From NCBI RefSeq assembly GCF_018139145.2, contig NC_059486.1:8556001-8620000 (forward strand): DNA of 64,000 nucleotides. The letters run 5' to 3'. Positions 1-14,075 of this stretch are shown here, one piece after another. Position 1 is the stretch's first letter, and the number at the start of each line of letters is the position of its first letter. The notes beneath the pieces are model-generated. The model was not told the DNA's origin, did not search any database, and worked only from the letters and a program-made list of their open reading frames with translations. Position numbers and translations under genes: made by a program. The DNA is from Gymnogyps californianus. Taxonomy: Eukaryota; Chordata; Aves; Accipitriformes; Cathartidae.

Positions 1-637
1 GTTCAAAATTCAGCATTCAGTTCCAAAAGGCAACTATCACATCAATCCTGCCAACCCAACAGCTCAGTGGCCATCATTCAACTGAGGAACTAAACAGAAA
101 GACTTTCCAGAATCCTGGGTTGGTTTGCTGTTCCTCCCGTCCCCCAAGATGCTTTAAAACCTACCGAGTTTACGGATGAAGCGGGGCCTGACAGGCTACG
201 CTGCCCACAATACTTGTGCTTTCTGCACCAACCACAGTGAAGCCCATCAGCGATGCAGAGACTAATTGTCAGCTTGTGCTAACATCCTTCAGATAAAACG
301 ATTAACTTTTCGATCATTGGCCATTACACAAATAAACTCACTGAAATAAAACACTGCTGCAGAATCAATTTCTTTTGGTTTTGATGATGAATGCCTTGGC
401 TTTTATTTCCCACATAAATGCCTATTTTTTTATATATGTATCAAGAGCCCATCATACCACAGCAACGTAACAGATTTGTGTGTTTGTCTTGTTTAGTGTG
501 TACTAAGGATTTCTATATGGTGCCCCTCATCCTGCAGACCTAGCCCAGCTCCCGAGGCTTTCTGCTTAGGTCCTTGGTCTCTGTTCCAGTGTCTGATGAA
601 GGAAATAACACAGAGAATTTCAGAAGAAACATTGAGA

Positions 638-659
638 AGACAGACAGACAGACAGACAG
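638..659. repeat. (AGAC)n microsatellite
   Basis: Five and a half perfect copies of a four-base unit, lying inside otherwise unique intronic sequence. It is short and probably polymorphic. Confidence 0.9.
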
Positions 660-660
660 G

Positions 661-2189
661 CCTTCTTCTTCTAGGGAACTATTGTAATTTCCTTGAAATA
701 TTAACCAACCCTTACCCTACCTTCTCACATGGCACCAGATACAGTGTTTGTGGAAACAGCCCCTTTAATTCCCTCCCTTCCAATGCTCTAAATAGGATCC
801 ATAAATAGGATTCATATAATGAAGCTGATTCTGGCATGCCTGAAAAAGTTCTACTTGTTAAGAAAAATAATTGAAGAATGATGTACTGTGAGAAATATCA
901 TTGTTTGTTTGTTCTGAAATGCAAATAAGGACACAATATGTTTTAAAAAAATAATAAAAGTCTTAAATAGCTGCCCAAAAATAATGCAGCCAAGCTTGAG
1001 AAAAAGATGTAGATATGAAAGTCATAATTATCTAGCAGTAGGACTAATCCAAAGAGATTGGTTGAAAATAGAAAAAGAAAGAAAACAAGGAAAGTGATAA
1101 ACACATGAGACTGCAGCATTTGGTTTCAAAGTGGGCCAGGTGGCTTCCTTGGCACTTTGGCAGCAAAGAATATTTCAGACTCGCAGTGCATTCTGAAGGC
1201 AGAGAAGCTGCCTGCCCCAGCCACAGCCTGCCGGGTCATTGCAGGTTCAGAGATCATGCTCGCTATACAGTAAAGGCTGCTGTACTTTCCCCACTAATGG
1301 CTAGATTTAGATGCAATTGCAGAGATCTTCATACTACCACGCTTCTTTGCAAATCTGGTCAATAATTAATGCTACTGCAGGCTGCAGGTTAATCTAAATT
1401 AGGTATCTGATACTCCAGTTCTTCTACTCATCACACAACTTCCAGGTGGGTGAGACTCTTCCGAGCCGGGACATGCCTCTGGTTGAACCGAGCAGTGGCT
1501 AGTACTTTTGAGAGTATCACCAGGGCACTTGAGACCAGAGCACAAGGGAGATGCCATGAGGCATTTGGTTCTGCAGCTTCACAGTGGCATGTTCTGTTGT
1601 CATTGGAGCTGATGACTCCTAGTCCTGTCTAATGCCAGTGCTACGTTGCTTTGCCCTTTGAGTTTCAGCTTATGCTCCACACAATCACATCCCTTGGAGC
1701 ACACTCTGGGTTGCAGGCTTTCCTAGACCAGCAGACAATTTTGGATATGGTCAGTCCCCGTTGCTTCCAGGTGATACAAACAGGAAAAGTCACTGACCTG
1801 ATATTATCCAAGACAAAGGGCTGGGAAGAAGAAGGGGAAAGAGAGGGAAAGAAAAAAAGTTATCTATATAAAATTGTAGTGTTTTAAGAATGAAATATTT
1901 TCTTCTAGTCTGTTCAGGTGCTCTCCATCCCACATCCTCCAAACAAGCAGGTTATGCCACAGGAATGATCTTCACAAGGTCTGACATTCTAGGAAGGGCA
2001 GCAGTTTAGCCACCTCCTCAGTGTTCTGCACAACAATTAGTAGGAGCTTCATGGCTACACATCAAAGATGTGGTCTTGCCTTGGATAAGATTTCATAGGA
2101 ACTCTTAAAGGGATGTGTTAAATACACTTCTCAGGAAAAACAGCGTAACAACAACAAAACCTGCAAAAAAATAAAACACAAGAAACCAA
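661..2189. other. Unique intronic stretch, nothing recognised
   Basis: Mixed AT-rich sequence with only short chance ORFs. No splice-flanked exon, repeat family or RNA gene was recognised. Confidence 0.5.
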
Positions 2190-2208
2190 CCACACACGCA
2201 CACACACA
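2190..2208. repeat. Short (CA)n microsatellite
   Basis: About nine CA units with one CG interruption near 2198. It is a simple repeat with no evidence of function. Confidence 0.85.
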
Positions 2209-3239
2209 AGCTTCCAGACAATTAATTACAAAATATATGCGTATGACAGACATCAACAAGCCTACAGGAAGATTCCTGCTTCAGCATTCAATGCAGCCTC
2301 AATAAATATTTCAAGGTTTCAAATGGATGCTTTGCAATAGCACAGTTTCCATTTGCACAAGTGCCAGAAGGAAGAATTCAACACAGGCTTAAAGCAAAAC
2401 CAGAGTATTTTCCTGTAAAACTTTAATTGGGAAACTGACACTATATAATCTGTACATCATTGCCTCCGAGCTGTTGTTAAAAAATTAAAGCTGTATCAAA
2501 AGAACTGCTTTGTTAAATTAACACGTTATGCATACCAGACATAATCTGCACCAGGAAAGGAAATAGCTTTGAGTCAAAAAATGCACTGATTGTTATGGTT
2601 GTCATTGACAGAGGCTGAGCCAAGCAATGTAAGCAGACAAAAGCATCTTACATGCCTCCTGTACAGACACATACCCTTACAAACACGTAGGCTTTATTTC
2701 AAAACCTGAACAAAACCAACAGACAAGCAGGATTTCATTACGGTGATCGTTACAGCTACAAATCACACATCAGACTGTGCGAATTCAGTATGAAGTTTCG
2801 ACGACATGCAGGTACAGGGCGAGGCTGTGCTGCCAGAGCCCTGCTGCTGAGCCCACCTTTGCTTTTATTCCAAGGCCGGCAGTGAGGAAGGGGCTAGAGC
2901 CCCCACTGCTAGCGTCATGGCCCCGATGGGTGTGCAGGCTCTGGACCGGCCATGGGAGCCTCTCCCCCATGGGTGTAAGACATCCCAGGCCCGCGCTCCA
3001 GTGGGAGGCACTGCCTTCCCCACGCTTGCTCAGCAGCATCCGCAGGACATCAGCCACTGCCAGGACGGGCACCTGCAGCATGGGGAGCCGGGCTGCAAGC
3101 TGCGGCTAGGGAACAGAAGCTGAGGAGCCTAGTTTGAGGAGAGGGATGGTCAGACAGGGACATAAGACAAGCAGCTCAGAGCTCCTTATACTCTAGGCAC
3201 AAGGCACAAAAATTAGGTGGACCTTCTGCTCAGAACTAC

Positions 3240-3400
3240 CTTACGTATTTTAGTAAATGCTCAGTAAAGCACTCTCCATCTGTACATCTCAATGCACAAA
3301 GGAGATGAGCACCACTACTCCATTTTAAGGCTAGAGAAACTCAGGCACTGAGGCTCAGAGCAACCTGCCCAAGGCCTCTTTGAAAGTATTAATTTAAAAC
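3240..3400 (-). repeat. MIR/CORE-SINE-like fragment
   Basis: The plus strand reads like the reverse complement of a MIR core. A segment resembling 'ccattttaaggctagagaaa' is followed by 'ctgaggctcagag' and 'cctgcccaaggcc'. These correspond to the MIR text normally read as 'cttgggcaa...cctcagtttcc...taaaatgg'. The match is diverged and judged from memory, so the family name is tentative and the ends are approximate. Confidence 0.55.
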
Positions 3401-6400
3401 CTCATTTGCTCAAGGTCTCTCTCTGAAGCTTGTCCATTCTAATTTGGCCATTTGCTCAGCAAATATATGACAAAAACAAACCAAGTGCCCTAAGTGGTCC
3501 CAAGGATATGACCACCTTCTCTGTTTTAACCTTTGCAAGCCCCTGTCACAGCCACCCTCACTTTGGCTTCAGATTAGTCCAGGCTCATCAAACAGGCTAC
3601 GCTTTGAAAAGTGACGCATCACTTTGCATGCCCAAACTCCTGACAATGTGCCAGCCTCAAAGAGGCCGAGTTTTCTAAAAATATGGAGCACACTCCCTTG
3701 GAAAAGACTGGTTTCTCTCGTATGTTTCAAGCTGTTCACCTCCGAATTTGATGTGCCAAAGTAATTTTGGAAGATCTGAACTATAACGTTTCCTCAATAA
3801 GATTTTACAGCTTTGCGTGTGACGGTCTGTTAGCTTCATTCCGTGCACCGAGAGTCTAAGGCACTGCTGTGGTCTGCAGCGGTGAAGACGGGTTAACAGT
3901 TCTGAGGCTTTTAAGATAAGCAAAATTTCCCTTGACGTTGTAAACTCTTCAGGTGGTTAGAGACAACAGTTTCTGCTTTTTTGATGTCTTCTCAGAAAAG
4001 AGCTCACATAATTTTATCAGCCTCTGGGGTGACCATCAGATAACCAAGCTATTCCTGTCTGAACCACTCAATGCATCTCCACCTTCCTGTCACTGGCAAT
4101 CCACAAGACAACCAGGGGATTCGAGCTAACCACACGGCTCACAACTTAACTGATTAAGTAGGTGGGAACTGATGCCAGCTCAGCTCAAAGTGTCTTTCTC
4201 TGCTAACCAGAAGCTAGCCGCAAGCTGTAGAGGGGAATGACCACAGATAACACATTGATACCGAAACCGTTTGGTGAAGTTGCAGCTTCCTGTTTGAGTG
4301 CTCTCACAATCTCTTAGAAATGAATCTTCAGCATGAAACTGGCTGCAGTTAAATAGGCTGTTTAGGTCGTCATGTGGCGTGTATTACTGACTCTTGTTTT
4401 CAAGGGACCATTTACTACTCTCTCCCGCTCTCTTCCCCAGCCCTCTAGAAATGAACCGAATTAGGGCTCTTCAGAGAACAGCAAGTCCTTAGGGGGGGGA
4501 AAGATGCTGAGAAGAAGTCTGTGACCACCCTCCACTCATTACAACTCGATGCCTGCCAGTTACACAGTGCTTGGTGGCCTCGGGCATCTTCACTGTGATA
4601 TCCTAATGTTCACACTTCAAGCTCTTTTTCTCTTAAACCTGTGTGCTACTTGGCCTAGATGCTATTAAGCAGCTTTGGAAGAGCAACATGAATACAGTGG
4701 GGAAAATGTGTTCTGCGAACTGGAAGAGGAGGTTTGATCTAACTTTGATCACGAACCTTAACAATCGTGCTTGCGTCAACACCTGCTTGTATTTTGCTAT
4801 GAAGAATGCTTACAGAGAAAAGCCTTTTAAATGAGTGATTTTGAGAACAAATTTTGAATCTTTGGTTCATTACAAGTATCCCATTAAGTTTAGCTTCTCA
4901 GCTGTTCATGCTGCTGCCACCCAGAGCCTGAAGGTCCTAGTCCTCACCTAGTGAAGTCAATAAGACATTTCTCCCACTGACACCATTTGGTGTCCTTAAC
5001 TAGGTGGCAGAAAGAAGGGCACGTGGCTTTGGTCACACAACAGGACATCACTTTTGGAGTTCTAATAGTTGTCACAATGATCTGATGATATACAGAAACC
5101 AGTTCACCAAGAATAACTTTGAAGAAAAGTAGTATTAAACCATATTCTGCACATGTCTGTGAAACCACACAGACAACAGTTACGTATTCACTTGCTCAGG
5201 TCTAGCTATTTGTAGAGTGTATGTGATACAAGGCAAAATAAAGCAGTTAACCACTGCAGTTGATGGCAGAGTTTCATCAATCTATTAAAACAAGTATATG
5301 TTTTACCCACCTCAATGCAACAATTTTTTCCTTTGGTAATTACCAACTGGTCTGAGCATGATGCTGCATGAGTTAAAAACACACACTATGCAGTCTATAC
5401 CATCCTTCATCTACAGCACTCTAATTGCTATAGTATGTCCAAAAATCATCCTGCTTTGATCAGCTGATTTCAAGGGTAACACGAACCATTCTAACATCTA
5501 GTATGACCACGTCCAGAAAACCCGAGAACCACACTGGATAGCTGCTGAATCAAACCCAAAACTTCTTTTTGCTTACAAATAGCAAAGTACCAGTCTAAAA
5601 AACTGAACTGACTTTTGCAAACACCTAGCATCTACACAGTCCTAACATGTTTCTCAAAGACTGCCAATATCATGAGGCTTTCTGGAGAACACGTGGTGAA
5701 TTAATCAGGCAAGAAAATTCCTCAGGATACTACAGATCTAGGCCATAAGTATTCAGGCACACAAAGTCTTATCCATCATATAGCACAGAGATGAAATGCA
5801 GACAGTAAAGGTATGAATCAGGCTACATTCCTGTAGAAACCACTGCAGACATGTCCACAATGATGTAACTGTACGCCAATTTTCCATCATTCTGGTTGCA
5901 AAACTCCGAATATTCACAACCAGTAGTGCAGTAATGCATCTGGAAAGAATCTATAAAGCAGTTAATTCTGTTAAAATCTAGATGTGATACCATTTGAGTG
6001 TGTAACTCGGCAGCACCATGTAAGGACCACTGGTGCTTGCTGGATTTTTTTATTATTTTTTTGAGACACATACTAATGCCATAATCAAAAGCAATTTTGA
6101 GCTCAAAACTGACCTCAGGGTTACAAGACTCTATGGCAGACTGTTCCCTTTCATTGGAAGTACATTGTACAGCCAACATGTTAGCACATACACACCGGAT
6201 GGACCACAGGGCTAATTAAAAAGCAACTTTGGTGGCTGTATCTGTTCCAAGAGCAAGTTAGTAAACCAAACTTTAAAAAAAGTAATGAAACCGAAGGTGT
6301 TACAGAAGCAGACAATTCCCACAAAAACAAAGCAGAGCTCAGAGTGATGAACAGTTGTTTTACTCAACATCACTGCCTTTGAGTTTCTGACCTGTGATGA

Positions 6401-7504
6401 GCTGAAAAATGAGAGAACAGTTACAATCACTTGAAAACTAAGCTGAAACACTGGGTATTCTGAACTGGAAGTTAGAAATTTCTCCATTAAATTAGGCTCA
6501 TTGATCAACGGGTTTTAAAACAAGACTTATAATGACCAACTTTTGGGTACAGCAATGCCTGAATTTCAGAATTACGCCACTACCTCCCTAAAGCCATTTA
6601 ATAAAACAAAGAGCTGAGGAAGAAACAGAGAGTACTTGGCCTTACCAGGTGCCAAATGGTATTGCAAAGGTCTCCCACCCCTGCGTGATTCGTATCTCAC
6701 GCACAAGTTACGCACAATGGATTAATTTACATTTCTGCCCTTGCCCTGCATTCCTTGGCTTTCTAGAATTGCAGTTGGTCCTTTTGCATCATGTAAGGAG
6801 CAGTCTCTCACAGTTTCATTTATTTATTTGCTATAAAAGGAGAAAGGACACCTTCCTAAAACTTTACCAGCAAGTCATGGTGACTGGGGCTGGAGTTGAC
6901 CACAAGGAACTGCGATGCTGAAACGTTAAGGCAGCGGGAAGTGAAAACACTGACCCTGTGTAAGCAACATTTCACACGGCTGACCAGGGTTTCCATCTGA
7001 CTGCTCCTCTTCCAGCAAAGCAAGAGCTGCAGATGAGAAATCCAGTCTCTTCAGCAACAATTTTACTCCTGCAGCCGGAGCTTAACCATTCCTAGAAAGG
7101 CAGCCCAGGAACCCTGGGCTCCTCCCTGAACCACCTTCTTAAAGAAGCAAGCATGCTGCCACTTCTCTGTTCTCTTACCTCTTGGGAATGGAGGAGTGCT
7201 GCCTTTCCACTGCAGACGCAACTACATGCCCCAGTATATTTACACTTTAGCAGCCAGCTATATTGCAGCCAGGCTCAAGCATGAAGTGAGAACGAGAGAA
7301 ACCTCAGCCTACAGCAGATTTCCCCCCCATTTGCAGTTTTTGCAGTAGAGCCCAACACCTACATAATGTTACCAAAAGCTTTCTTTGGTGTGAGATCTGA
7401 CTAGGATTGTATCTGTTGTTTTGTTAAAGTTGCATCTTTGTCTTCTGTTAGGACAGGGAAGAAATTGAAGATCTCTCTCTAGCCTTTAATAACATATTCC
7501 AGTT
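3401..7504. other. Unique intronic stretch, nothing recognised
   Basis: AT-rich sequence with short ORFs on both strands. None carries a recognisable domain or sits between credible splice sites. No repeat family was identified. Confidence 0.5.
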
Positions 7505-7523
7505 AAAAAAAAAAAAAAAAAAA
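7505..7523. repeat. A19 homopolymer
   Basis: A run of 19 adenines on the plus strand, which is a U-tract in the minus-strand transcript. No adjacent retrotransposon body was recognised. Confidence 0.9.
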
Positions 7524-8704
7524 GAGACAAGGAAAAAATGCAAGTGATGAAACTGAGCAAAGACCACCAACCTACAGGAAACCTTCCTTATGCTATGGAT
7601 GTGCAGCGACCAGTTTTATCACCAACCCAAATAACTTACCCTCTCTAGACTAGTTTACTTCACTATAGTTTAACACAGGGAAAAACCATTTGGGGCCTGA
7701 TAAACAATCAGTCCCTGAGTGTAAGTACAACAGGGTATTCCACTGAGCTGCACAATTAAATATTTTAAACCTCATAAAGCTTTAAGATGACGGACGGTGT
7801 TCTCTAACGCCAATAACATGCACAAAGTTGATGCACTCGATCCCTTTTCCTTGTTCTCTCTTGTTCACCTATTATTAAGGCCAACAAAACATGTTGTTCG
7901 TCTTTTATTTCCACAATAGCATTCTGAGTTAGCAGCGCTGTTATTTCCTCTGCTGCTCCCCTTACACTCCGTGGTTTTGGGTGCAGGTTTCTGCAAGGGC
8001 ATATTGAGATATGAGATAAAAGAAGAGAGCGTGAACCCCTGTTCCCCACCCCGTGAATTTCCTCTGAGGAACCCACCACAGCACCCAGCACAGCAAACAC
8101 CAGCACACTCTGGCAGCCCTCAGAAATGGGCTATTTTAACCCCTTCTCTAGTTATAAAACCATAGCACTGCCAATTCTCACTGCACAAGACTATCAGAGA
8201 ATTAAAGAAAAATCAAAAGCAAATCCCCCAAGAGACCCCACACTTAACCCCTGTTCACTGTGCTCATCAGGTAAGTAGCCCTGATTCTAATCAACCGTCT
8301 GTTTTAATCATCTTTTTGTTGGTTTTGGTAAAGGGAAAGGAAAATTAAAACAAGGCGATGGATTGTACAGAAAGAGAGCCATGAGAGCAAATAACAATGT
8401 GAAAACAGCCGAGACAGACAAGCAAATACCTTGCCCTATTACACAAAGAAAGCTACAGCATATATATGACACAACTGCCTCAGGACAGTCTTAATCAAAA
8501 CGGTCCAGAAATAAAGACCAGATATTCTCAAAATCCTTTGCCTTTCCTCTTCAGCAGGATGTAATCCTTTCCAGGCTGGTGAACTCAAGATGGATTTAGG
8601 ACAACTCTTCATTTTAGCGTGCAAGGCCAGCGACAGCGAGGTTATCCTACCCCAAAAGCCAAGGAGCACTGGGAATTTCAGGGGATGCGTCTGTATAACA
8701 ATAG

Positions 8705-8975
8705 CGTCTTTCTAGTCAGATTAGAGATCTGTTCCTCCCCGCCACCGCCCCCGAGCCGAGCCGAGGGCAATGGCAGGGGAGATTAAAAACGTGGGCAAAA
8801 ATCACACAGAAGTCATACGCCCTGTCCCTCAAGGGGCTCGCAAGGGCTCGCGGTGTCAGCTGGCTGCGCTTCCCCTGCAGCTGGGGGGCTTATGGAAATC
8901 AGCCTCATCCCGTCCCGCTCTGGCCGCAGGGACAAAGGGCACCGCTGCCGGTACGGCTGCGCCGCGAGCCTCCTA
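8705..8975. promoter_or_regulatory. Short intragenic CpG-island-like patch
   Basis: By hand count there are about 21 CpG dinucleotides in roughly 270 bases. The stretch is GC-rich and close to the CpG frequency expected without depletion, while the surrounding intron is AT-rich and CpG-poor. No TATA box, initiator or first exon was identified, so promoter function is only a possibility. An enhancer or an unmethylated intragenic island is equally possible. Confidence 0.4.
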
Positions 8976-9019
8976 GGCAGCCCCTCTGCCAAGGCCAGTG
9001 GTTCAGGCAGACTGAAATT

Positions 9020-12000
9020 CAGCCAGAGAGGGCCCTTTGTGCTTACTTATGGCTGTGGAGATGAGTGAAAATTTATGGGATTTTTCATCCTAATTAAAAG
9101 CAGAGGTCATCTAAGAAGAAACAGACTTTCAGAAAAGGGAACTTCTAAAGGAAAATGTGTTGTAAGGAAGTTCATGGACTTCAGTATTTGTAAAGCTGTA
9201 GTTTATTTATGTTTGTACTTCTGCTTACACTTTTCATGGGATGTTTCAAAAACCCTCAAGAGCTCCCACGGATCTGGAATAATATATGCACTAATTACTC
9301 AACAGCATTTGAGCTCATGGGTTATGGGACAGCCTCCGGAGTCGAGGGGCCACCTCCTCAGCTGGCTTGCAGCAACCTGGCTCCATCCCACACGGCACTC
9401 AGAGCAAACAAACTTTATTTATTCAGTGAACTCAGCTTGTCCAGGTAAATTCAAACATGTGGTAGTTCTTGTAAAGTGAGGCTATTTAGGAACACGTGAG
9501 AAGAAAACCAGCAGAAGTTAAACGCTTTGGATTGACACTCACCATTATATTCCTGGCTCTCTAAAATTCCTGCTATCTGAGAGGAAGAACTCCTTTCAAA
9601 ATTCTTTATGTTTCTATTACGTATTATTATTTTTCTATTTTTTTTAATCCTTTGTGCTGTCATTGCTCTTACAGGTCACATTATTATAGTCCCTTTTTCT
9701 TTTCTCTTTCTAATTCAGTATCTGTCTTCAGAGAAGACAGAGTATTGCTCCACCTGAAGGGGACCTATCTGCCATTCTTCTTCTTGTCCAGAAGAAAAAA
9801 AACAATTATAGTCCCTCTTCTATACTTGGCATCATGGCAAAACAAGATTGATACTTATTTTGGAATTATTACTCTCCTATTAATAAATCTTGTCCAGAAG
9901 TCTTGTTCATGTTGCCAGCCCACAGGCACACTATTGTAGGAAATACATATTAAATTCACTTTTATCATTTAACTCTGGCTCCAGCTCAAGGAGTTTTAGA
10001 TTCATAACAAGAGCCCTGTTCCCAATATTGATTTTTGGGAAGGAAAAATGCTAATTTATCAGAGGTCCTAAAATACAATGAATTTTCCAGCCCAGCTAAG
10101 AAATGTTACCTACCTACAGAGGAGAGATTTTTCATTAGTGTGTGACAGATCGGCAGGTGGAGAAACCCCATTAGTTACAATTCAAGTTTGCCTCTGGTCA
10201 CCGAGCGTGCCTCCACACCCATGAGCTGAAGCACACTCAAGAATTCCCAGCCAGAAGTATTATATGCTTCATAGCAATAATTTTGTTGATCTTTATGTAG
10301 AAATTTATCCTTCTCAGGACACCAGTTTCTCCATGGCAATCTCAGAGACGGCAAGGTATACATATCATCATTACCTGGGGTCTTGGACCATGCTCCATGT
10401 AGGAAGTGGTACTGACTTAAGCTCTGTACAGAAAAGATGCTGTTGAAGGCGCTTTTCCAAGTCTGACAATTTGGTCCCCTGCCTAAGAGCACAAGAGCAT
10501 CCTCGAAGCACAGAGCGGATCAGGGGAATGCTGCTGGCGTGATCTTCGGCAAGCTTCTGTAACCATTACACTGAAACGGTGAACCTGCCTGTGCACAGCA
10601 CCGAGGATTTCTGGCGTGGGAACAGCCTCCTTAGCGGGGACCATCTGTTTCAGGGTTTCACAGAACTGCATTGAGCTGGCACAAAACTAAAACAGGCCAT
10701 GAAAAGAGCTTTACAGGGTATATGAGGGTATATAAACCTGCAAAGAGTCAACAGTTCCTAGGCTGATGATTACCTAGCACTTTGCAGTCAATTCATACCT
10801 GTCCTCCTTCCCACTGAGCTCGCTGCGCTGGACGCTACCTCCATGCTGTAAATCAGGTGAATTACAGGTCAGTACTTGCTGTCCTGGCAAGTGTGCTTAT
10901 GAATACAAGCTAAAAAGATCTGAGTGGGGTAAAGTGGTCATGGGCAGCTGTGTTGGGCGACAGCCCACTGTACAGCAACATCAAGCGCACAGCACAGGAG
11001 AGGAGTCCTGGAAGGCTGTAAAGATCATCACTAGCAACTGGAAAGTCAGTTCCAAAAATCAACAATATAATTTGAGAGAAACAGTCAGGAAGGAGCAGAC
11101 TGGGGTACAGGCAGATGGTGCAGCAGGGCTCAGGGTGCTCAAAGCCTACCACCCAGCGCTTGCCTGTACTACCTCAGGTTCCAACTTCATCTGAGTAATG
11201 AGATAATCATTCTCAGGCTACATCACCAAGCAGAAGGAAAGAAGGTTGCAGATAGCACTGCGTTGACTCTGGATGACCCAAGTGTCTCTGCTAGCCTTAC
11301 AGTGTTTTGCACATTTCTTTCTATCCATGAGCTGCAGTCTAAGTTATCTGAGACACTGGTTTCCGGTGCTCAACAAGGAAGATGTAAAATCAACAGAATT
11401 TGATGAGCTGCCAGGGATTTGACTAGGCTGCAAAGACTTTGATATTTTACAGAAACTCAGAATAAAAATCAGCTGCTGCTGTTGCCAAGTGTATGTTACT
11501 GTTTTTACTAAAAAAAAAAAAAAATAAAAAAAAAATCTTCCAAGAACAAATAAAACCAAACAAAGACATCTCATCCTCCTGCACTTTTGTTCCAAGGTAC
11601 ACTCAGACAGGTTGGTTCACTGGCTATCCATTTGCCATATGCTTTCAAGTTTATTCTTTTATTTATTCCCACATTTTAGCCCCTTCCATTTCAGAAGAGG
11701 AACAGCTGCACAGATGCTCTATAAATAAACTACATAATTTACTGGAAGAGGTTTTTTGTTTATTTTTTTAAGCTACCACATATTCCCAGTTCTATCCTTT
11801 TCTGTGCGCTCTACAAAACTGAGTCAAGTTCAACTGCAGCTTGGGTTTGTCTATACGATGTGCTCAACCTTATAAACAATCGCAACTTTTTAGCTATTAA
11901 TAACTAATAGTATGTACTGATTTTATGTTCATTGTAATTACTTTCTAACTCTGTTAGGTCCTAAATTGACTTAACTATCAGAAATAAATTTGAAAAATGG

Positions 12001-13980
12001 TCCACAGGATGGATATGTATCAGTGATATATAGAAACCTCAACATACAGCTAATTTCTAATTCTCTGGGCGTTTTTTTAACAAATCAGTGCATTTTCAGG
12101 TAGACAGGCCTCTCATCCTGTTACCAAAAAGAAAATCTGTTTTGTCTGCTCAGAGGACAGACAGACCTTTCTGACTAAAATCACTAATCACATTTGTGTG
12201 TGCAGGAAGTGTGACAAATGGCTAGAGTAGTTTATCACACATATGTAACCATCCAGTCATAAAGGGAATAAGATATTAACCTCCATAAACAAACTAACAT
12301 TCTATTTCTCAGCACAGCGGAAGTATATATTTAATAAGATAAGGATATGAAACACAAGTTACTGATAAGGAGCTTGCAGAAACAATACAGACATAGATAT
12401 GTCTCATGTTATCCAAGTAAAAGTAAACGCCATTCAAGACTTTATTTTGGGAAATAGATTTAAAAGAAATTTGTCTGCAATATCTACAGACAGACTGTGA
12501 ACCTATGTGCCCAGTCACTGTTAATACTATTTTTGAGGCTACAATTTAAGTCTAGGTGCAGCTGAAGTTAAACAGAGGTTATGTGGTAACTCCAATGAGA
12601 CCAGAATTTCATGGAGTTATTTCAAGCATGGTCCTTATTTAGGACTTAACGTTCTTAACGTTCACTTCATGTTCCATGGGAAGCCTGAAGTCAATGAAGT
12701 TATTGGAATATTCAACACTCAGGAATTGTTATTTAGACACTTGCATTTAGTTTTCTTTTTAACTCCAGCTCCACAGTGTGTATCTTACATACAAGCGGCT
12801 TGCTGAGGTTTTCAACATTAGTCTGCTCTGACTGCAACAGACAGGCCTTGCTTGCCTTCTCTCTGTGGCCCAGCTGGATGAGCTGAACCTTGGATTGAGA
12901 TTTGTTCATACAAGATTACTACTACAGGTTTCAAGTCCGCTTTTTGCACATGCACATTTCCTTAAAATGTGCATTTTCTACAAAAGTTTCTGAAAGCAAA
13001 CATCTCTGCAAGGACGGCTGAAGCAAGTGAATGGTGAAGCGTGCAGATTCAAAATGAGCTAATTAAAAATGAGCACGCACAAAATAGTTTGTGGTATTTA
13101 AACAGCTGCTTATGAAACCCAGTACAAGAACTTCAGCGAGTAACGATATACATCATCATTCCGCAAGCGACAGTCTTCCACAACACAAGCCGTGCACAGA
13201 TATCAGGAGGAGCACTCAATACAAGAATGGTGTCTCCATCATACCTCCTGCTAGCACTATTTTTTATCATGCTTTCACCATGTCTGGCAAACAACCTATT
13301 TGATGTAAACAGGGGCAGAGCCAAAATACTGACTTAGTGTTTCATATACAGCTGCCTTCATGAGAAAATGAAAACTGTTACAAGATATTACGGACAACCC
13401 CTGGTTTGGGGCCAGTTGTCTTGAACCGGTGGTTTGAACATGTCTCTGCCACCTGGGAGAATCAGCTTCCAATGCAGGTTTGGGCCAGCGAGGTCTGGCA
13501 GTGCTGGAAGTGATAGTCTCTGCCTTATGCTAAATCAATTTAGAGCAGCATCAGAGTCTTAAGGGAAATGGTCAGCCTCAACAGCTGGTACATGGTGAGG
13601 CAGACGGCAGTTTAATAGGGAAAATGACAACCCATAAGGAAAAGCAACCCCAGCTCACACTACTCATGATCTCAAAATACTGCCTTGGCATGTAGAAAGC
13701 TCTTACCTCCCTTGAGAAGTTATGGGTTGGCTAAATAAAAGAACCTTGTCCCCACACACGCACAGAGAAGGAGCTAGAAATTTTCTCAAAATCATTTCTC
13801 TGAGAGACTAAAGTAAATTTCTTAACAGCCAGCAATGGAGGAAAACAGTCCTATGATTTATTGGCCTTGAGACTCTAAAAAGAATTCTTTGGCCTTTTTC
13901 CATTAAGATTTCGCAACCTATGTTATAGCCAGTGGGAAATTGTTTAATTCCCAAACCATGCCCTCAGTCATAAAATCTGT
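9020..13980. other. Unique intronic stretch, mostly featureless
   Basis: AT-rich DNA containing an A-rich run of about 27 bases near 11509-11535 and many short chance ORFs. No exon or named repeat was recognised. Confidence 0.5.
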
Positions 13981-13984
13981 GAAG

Positions 13985-14075
13985 ATGATTCATTATTATT
14001 TATGTGGTGCCACGGGCATGCATGGCATTTTACAGACAAATAGAAGATATAGCATCTGCCTTTAGAAGCTTAGGT
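13985..14075 (+). repeat. Ancient amniote SINE-like fragment
   Basis: The segment begins with an 'attattatttatgtggtgcc' type motif. It continues through 'ttttacagacaaatagaaga' to 'tagaagctta'. This resembles an old amniote repeat I remember as having a 'ttattattta...gtgctgtacaaacacagaa...aagagcttac' layout. The match is diverged and the exact family is uncertain. Confidence 0.5.

Noticed and set aside
919..926. Perfect octamer ATGCAAAT
   Set aside because: An eight-base match is expected by chance about once or twice in 64 kb on both strands, and nothing nearby supports a function.
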